A DNA stretch of 64,000 bases from Megalopta genalis. Lineage: Eukaryota > Arthropoda > Insecta > Hymenoptera > Halictidae. The stretch spans positions 33,114-97,113 of the forward strand of contig NW_027477122.1 of the NCBI RefSeq assembly GCF_051020955.1, written 5' to 3'. This document shows, in pieces, positions 61,198-64,000 of this stretch (position 1 is its first letter; every line of letters begins with the position of its first letter). A program made the position numbers and the translations under genes. The notes beneath the pieces were generated by a model that had not been told where the DNA came from, searched no databases, and saw only the letters and a program-made list of their open reading frames with translations.

Positions 61198-61941
61198 TTA
61201 ATTTATAATCAATCCAGCTTCGCGAAGTTCTACCAGCTCATTTGGGTCATCGCGATGCACATAATCTACCGGATTGTTGGTTACACGCATCATCGTCGTT
61301 GGAATATTTATACCTTTTCCACGTAACGCTGAGAACATTGGTCCTATAATAGTTTTGTACTTGTAGCCCTTATTTCCCATTATCTGATTACCACGTCGGT
61401 GCGCATGCGTGGCGATGAGAATGTTTCTATAAATTTCTTTATCGTTCTCGGTGTACAGGTTCTCGTTGGGTATTCTTTTGAATATCAATTCGTAGAGACC
61501 TGGAGTTCCCCTGTACCTAATTTTATTAATAACAATATCATCGTTGCTTTCCACGTCGAACGCAACGTTTCCAAGCATCTGTTTGTTATTATGAAAATAC
61601 ACTCCGTACACATTGTCCTGACTTTTCGGCTGCCCGCTAAAGAAATTTCTCAAGTATTCGCTCGCTAAAGGTCTAAGATTACTGAACAAATGCTCGTATT
61701 CGTGGCGATGCTTTTCAGGACTTCTCAAAATATTTCGCATCGATGATTCCAACGATGTTGCAGCCGTTGGAGATGATTCGAAAGCTCCCTCCTTCTCCGG
61801 ATGCATTGAAGGTGTTGGTTCGAGCACCATATTGCTGTCCGCATCGTGGTCGTCGTCGTCATCGTCAACGTCAACATAGTCAACGTCATCGCTGACACCG
61901 ATGGGGGAATATACTTTATTCTTCTTCTTTTTCAAATGCAT
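61198..61941 (-). CDS. DUF8207-like protein
   Basis: 247 residues from ATG at 61,941. Lys-rich start, then a strongly acidic stretch (DYVDVDDDDDDHDADS at 21-36) and a low-complexity linker. The conserved globular part lies at about 111-202, with YGVYF, DIVINKIRYRGTPGLYELIF and YKTIIGPMF, and the C-terminus has a DDPNELVELREAGLI tail. This pattern matches, from memory, a family of insect proteins annotated as DUF8207, abundant in ant and wasp genomes alongside virus-like ATPases. The function is unknown and a structural role is only a guess. The region upstream reads in frame as KKRKHDEATLTPRM back to a TGA/TAA pair, suggesting the annotated ATG may not be the ancestral start. See the preceding gene. 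Confidence 0.7.
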   Translation of the reverse strand: MHLKKKKNKVYSPIGVSDDVDYVDVDDDDDDHDADSNMVLEPTPSMHPEKEGAFESSPTAATSLESSMRNILRSPEKHRHEYEHLFSNLRPLASEYLRNFFSGQPKSQDNVYGVYFHNNKQMLGNVAFDVESNDDIVINKIRYRGTPGLYELIFKRIPNENLYTENDKEIYRNILIATHAHRRGNQIMGNKGYKYKTIIGPMFSALRGKGINIPTTMMRVTNNPVDYVHRDDPNELVELREAGLIIN

Positions 61942-61981
61942 CCTTGGAGTTAATGTCGCTTCATCGTGTTTCCTCTTTTTC

Positions 61982-62281
61982 TTAATAAATTATCACCCCA
62001 CTTTCTTCTTCTTCACAGAGAACAGCGGCTGCTGCTGCTGCTGTGTTTGCTTGCAAATCCAACGGTCGATCAGCACTTGATGTATTATCTTTCGCTTCCG
62101 TAGCTGTATTTTGAACCAGCTGTTTCAACGGTTCCACAATCGGACGTAAATTCGTCTCAATGTTGGACTGTACATCCATTTTCCCAACTTTCAAGGCTAA
62201 ACTCTTTTTACGTATGACGTCACTGGTCTTAGCTATTTCCTTAACGATGGCAGCTCGCAGGTTTTTCTTTGACGGACGCAT
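61982..62281 (-). CDS. Small helical protein, possibly the detached N-terminus of the DUF8207-like gene
   Basis: 99 residues from the first in-frame ATG (62,281). The frame is open 60 bp further up to a GTG that overlaps the ATPase stop codon. Residues 15-50 read as a charged helix (IAKTSDVIRKKSLALKVGKM), followed by LRPIVEPLKQLVQN and an alanine run encoded by GCA/GCT codons near residue 85. In the related insect proteins I remember, a helix of this type precedes the DUF8207 domain in a single polypeptide. Here the two are separated by 40 bp and a frame change, so either one gene has been broken by an indel or two small genes exist. The sequence alone cannot decide. Confidence 0.5.
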   Translation of the reverse strand: MRPSKKNLRAAIVKEIAKTSDVIRKKSLALKVGKMDVQSNIETNLRPIVEPLKQLVQNTATEAKDNTSSADRPLDLQANTAAAAAAVLCEEEESGVIIY

Positions 62282-62337
62282 ATCGAGTGGGGAGCACGAT
62301 GTGACATCGACACCTCTTACCGTCCAAATGAGCCGGA

Positions 62338-63030
62338 TCACAGCACGACGAATTCGTTAAATCCGCGTCTGTAACTTCCTCGGTTCTCAGGACTGTCTTT
62401 GTCGATTACAAGGAATTCATACTTGTTTCGCCAACACCTTGAACAAACTGCGTTGAAACTTTCGAACGACATATCGGTATTCACATGATCCTGATGAACG
62501 TGTCGCAGATTCGTGGCATCTTCATTGAATAGAATCAATAGATTGGCATTGTCCCGAATCAAATGGTTGGGTATTCTCGCATACGATTGCGACAGATAGA
62601 AACAATCGACGTGCGAATGTCTGCCCATCGCGAAATATTCTCTCATAACGTCCTGTTCGTCACAAGCAACGTCGTCGAAGATAAATATCGAATTCGGTCG
62701 AGCATCCGCCGGGGGAATCACGTCCGCGTTGTCCGAATAGGCAAAATAACCTACGTCCTTGCCCACGTGCGAGAACAAGTTGTTGAAGTATTGATATTTT
62801 GGCTGACGTAACGATTTCGAATACACGTACACATTTGCGAATCGCAGTCCATTCGGACTTTCCAACAGGCTAATCATGACGTTCGTTTTACCACATCCTG
62901 ACGGGTCGCTTATCACGCATCGTATAGTACTCGGTAGCAATGACCCATGCTTCCGAATTATCTCATCATGGTCGTCGAATGTGTGGCAGGTCGGAACCTG
63001 GATATTCAAGGACTGTCGTACGAAACGCAT
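62338..63030 (-). CDS. Viral DNA-packaging ATPase (A32/FtsK-HerA type)
   Basis: 230 residues from ATG at 63,030, with no interruption. P-loop at residues 42-49 (DPSGCGKT, Lys48, Thr49); the first glycine of the usual GxxGxGK[ST] is Asp here. Walker B is at 114-120 (SIFIFDD, Asp119, Asp120) and a conserved glutamine sensor follows in YLSQSY (Gln148). The downstream IPNHLIRDNANLLILFNED is characteristic of the A32-like packaging ATPases of Polintons, adintoviruses and large DNA viruses. These move the genome into a pre-formed capsid using ATP. It is the first gene of the leftward cluster. A TATA-like element lies 55 bp upstream. The length is typical of the short insect versions of this family. 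Confidence 0.85.
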   Translation of the reverse strand: MRFVRQSLNIQVPTCHTFDDHDEIIRKHGSLLPSTIRCVISDPSGCGKTNVMISLLESPNGLRFANVYVYSKSLRQPKYQYFNNLFSHVGKDVGYFAYSDNADVIPPADARPNSIFIFDDVACDEQDVMREYFAMGRHSHVDCFYLSQSYARIPNHLIRDNANLLILFNEDATNLRHVHQDHVNTDMSFESFNAVCSRCWRNKYEFLVIDKDSPENRGSYRRGFNEFVVL

Positions 63031-63084
63031 GCTCTCTCTCTCGACTGTTATTGTTATGCTACATTTTCTTTTCGAACGATAAGG

Positions 63085-63092
63085 TATTTATA
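63085..63092 (-). promoter_or_regulatory. TATA-like element upstream of the ATPase gene
   Basis: TATAAATA on the minus strand, 55 bp before the ATPase start codon in the otherwise featureless divergent region 63,031-63,210. The position fits a core promoter for the leftward gene cluster. No further evidence is visible. Confidence 0.4.
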
Positions 63093-63210
63093 CGAGAACT
63101 CAAGCATCATAGATACCAGTCTTCTCGTATTCTAATAATAGAGCACATCTCCGTGTAACTAACGCACGTGCAGTTTTTTTGTTCATTATCAATCAAAAAA
63201 CCTTTGACAT

Positions 63211-63505
63211 AACAGCTTCATATACCGCTACAGATTGGAAAGAAACAGCTTTGTATACCGCTACAGACTGGTAAGAAACAGCTCTGTATACCGCTACAGA
63301 CTGGTATAAACAGCTCTGTATACCGCTACAGACTGGTATAAACAGCTCTGTATACCGCTACAGACTGGTAAGAAACAGTACTGTATACCGCTACAGACAG
63401 GTAAGAAACAGCTCTGTATGCTGCTACAGACTGGTATAAACAGCTCTGTATAACGCTACAGACTGGTAAGAAACAGCTCCGTATACCGCTATAGACTGGT
63501 AAAAG
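63211..63505. repeat. 32-33-bp minisatellite, nine units, with a dyad
   Basis: Nine tandem units of the type ACAGCTCTGTATACCGC. Most contain TCTGTA-6 bp-TACAGA, a perfect 6-bp inverted repeat around a TACCGC centre. The dyad is conserved in the middle units and eroded in the outer ones (for example the ninth has TCCGTA and TATAGA). It fills the gap between the divergent ATPase and pX-like genes and is unrelated to the 30-bp satellite. Its position suggests a control or replication element, but that is inference. Spurious reading frames through it are not supported. Confidence 0.85.
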
Positions 63506-63525
63506 ACATTCCCTCAAGATTAGGT

Positions 63526-63753
63526 ATGGGTCAGATAAGGAAGAAGGGTCGACGAGCGGTCAAGGGGAAGAAGAAGAAGAACTACAGTAGCTACAATACT
63601 GGAAGAATTCTACTAATTGCCAAACGAGGTGGTTTTTTACCGCTGCTGTTTCCTGCTTTAGGAGCTTTGGGGGCATTGTCAGGCGGCGCTGCTGCAGTGG
63701 CTAAAACGATAAACCAGGCGAAAGCTCAGAAGAAACAATTGAAAGAAATGTAA
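63526..63753 (+). CDS. Adenovirus pX/Mu-like core protein
   Basis: 75 residues from ATG at 63,526. The N-terminus is highly basic (RKKGRR and KGKKKK within the first 18 residues), as expected for a DNA-condensing core peptide. It is followed by GGFLPLLFPALGALGALSGG at 35-54, a hydrophobic Gly/Ala segment, and an alanine/lysine helix to the end. The combination of basic arm plus GG-[FI]-LPLL hydrophobic motif is the hallmark of the adenovirus core protein pX and its counterparts in adintoviruses and Polinton-like elements. It is transcribed away from the ATPase. The stop is 17 bp before inverted satellite begins. The assignment rests on a short motif, so confidence is moderate. Confidence 0.65.
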   Translation: MGQIRKKGRRAVKGKKKKNYSSYNTGRILLIAKRGGFLPLLFPALGALGALSGGAAAVAKTINQAKAQKKQLKEM

Positions 63754-63770
63754 CGACACACAAATTAATG

Positions 63771-64000
63771 CGATGTAGAAGATTTAGCTTCAAATTCGTG
63801 CGAAACAAATGATTTAGCTTCAAATACTTGCGAATATAAGTAATATAGCATCAAATGCAGGCGAAGCAAACGAGTAAGATTCAAATAAATTAGAAACGCA
63901 TGATTTAGCTTCACATCAATACGAAGTAGAAGTTTTTGCTTCAAATATATGAGAAACAAATGATTTAGCATCAGATACTTGCGATATAAGTGATATAGCT
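63771..64000. repeat. Satellite array, inverted orientation, right of the island
   Basis: The same 30-bp satellite family, but the LASN-type decapeptide frame is now on the plus strand (EDLASNSCETND and onward). Left of the island it is on the minus strand. The monomer classes occur in the same cyclic order when read outward from the island on both sides (QxEVE, ETND, TCDI, AGExNE, ETHD). Monomers are diverged and contain in-frame stops, like the opposite array edge at 60.2 kb. The array runs off the window. Confidence 0.85.

Larger units (their letters stand above)
60330..63753. mobile_element. Fragment of an adintovirus/Polinton-like element
   Basis: A non-repetitive island of six closely packed genes. 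Five run leftward with 18-57 bp gaps (ATPase, small helical protein, DUF8207-like, small coiled coil, fibre-like), and one (pX-like) runs rightward across a shared divergent promoter region. A packaging ATPase plus an adenovirus-type core protein is the signature of midsize eukaryotic double-stranded DNA viruses and their integrated Polinton relatives. No major capsid, penton, protein-primed polymerase, retrovirus-like integrase or protease gene is present in the 3.4 kb, so the element is partial or highly reduced. Satellite of opposite orientation abuts both ends. Confidence 0.65.

Noticed and set aside
62282..62341. GTG start overlapping the ATPase stop as an operon-style translational coupling
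   Set aside because: The genome is eukaryotic. GTG starts and ATGA-type coupling are not expected, and an ATG is present at 62,281.
63326..63517. Minus-strand repetitive frame in the 32-33-bp minisatellite
   Set aside because: Unit length alternates between 32 and 33 bp, so the frame is not maintained through the array. It is a by-product of the repeat.

Overview
This window looks like an insect nuclear genome. A hymenopteran such as an ant would fit, judging from the virus-like gene set near 61-63.8 kb, but that is inference from remembered families. Nothing here looks bacterial. About 49.5 of the 64 kb is one enormous, AT-rich, hierarchically organised tandem array built from a 30-bp monomer beginning TTTGAAGCTAA. 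Monomers are grouped mostly in fives (150 bp), and these groups sit in larger repeats of about 0.69, 0.92, 2.2, 2.7, 3.5 and 13.4 kb.

Layout. 1-34,831: satellite array, ragged and diverged in the first 5 kb and increasingly homogenised to the right, with three head-to-tail 3.5-kb copies at 16,051-26,271. 34,832-40,220: a complete Ty3/gypsy LTR retrotransposon (643-bp LTRs, gag, protease, RT-RNase H-integrase). 40,221-48,456: array. 48,457-53,845: a second, almost identical retrotransposon. Both retrotransposons lie inside a 13.4-kb tandem segmental duplication (28,596-41,984 and 42,221-55,609, offset exactly 13,625 bp). The second element was therefore copied along with its satellite surroundings and did not arise by a second transposition. 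53,846-60,329: array again.

60,330-63,753 is a compact non-repetitive island of virus-like genes. Leftward, in order, are an A32/FtsK-type DNA-packaging ATPase, a small helical protein, a DUF8207-like protein, a small coiled-coil protein and a fibre-like protein with DAATK-x-YVD motifs. Rightward is a small basic/hydrophobic protein resembling the adenovirus-type core protein pX found in adintoviruses and Polinton-like elements. A nine-copy minisatellite with a dyad in most units separates the divergent ATPase and pX genes. No capsid, polymerase, protease or integrase gene of such an element is visible, so this is a fragment.

The most interesting point is the relation between island and array. 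The fibre-like reading frame runs straight into the array in the frame that translates the 30-bp monomer as LASNPCETHD-like decapeptides. Right of the island (63,771-64,000) the same satellite reappears in the opposite orientation. The virus-like island thus sits between outward-facing inverted arms of the same satellite. Either the satellite derives from (or is the terminal inverted repeat of) this viral element, or the element sits at an inversion point of a pre-existing satellite.
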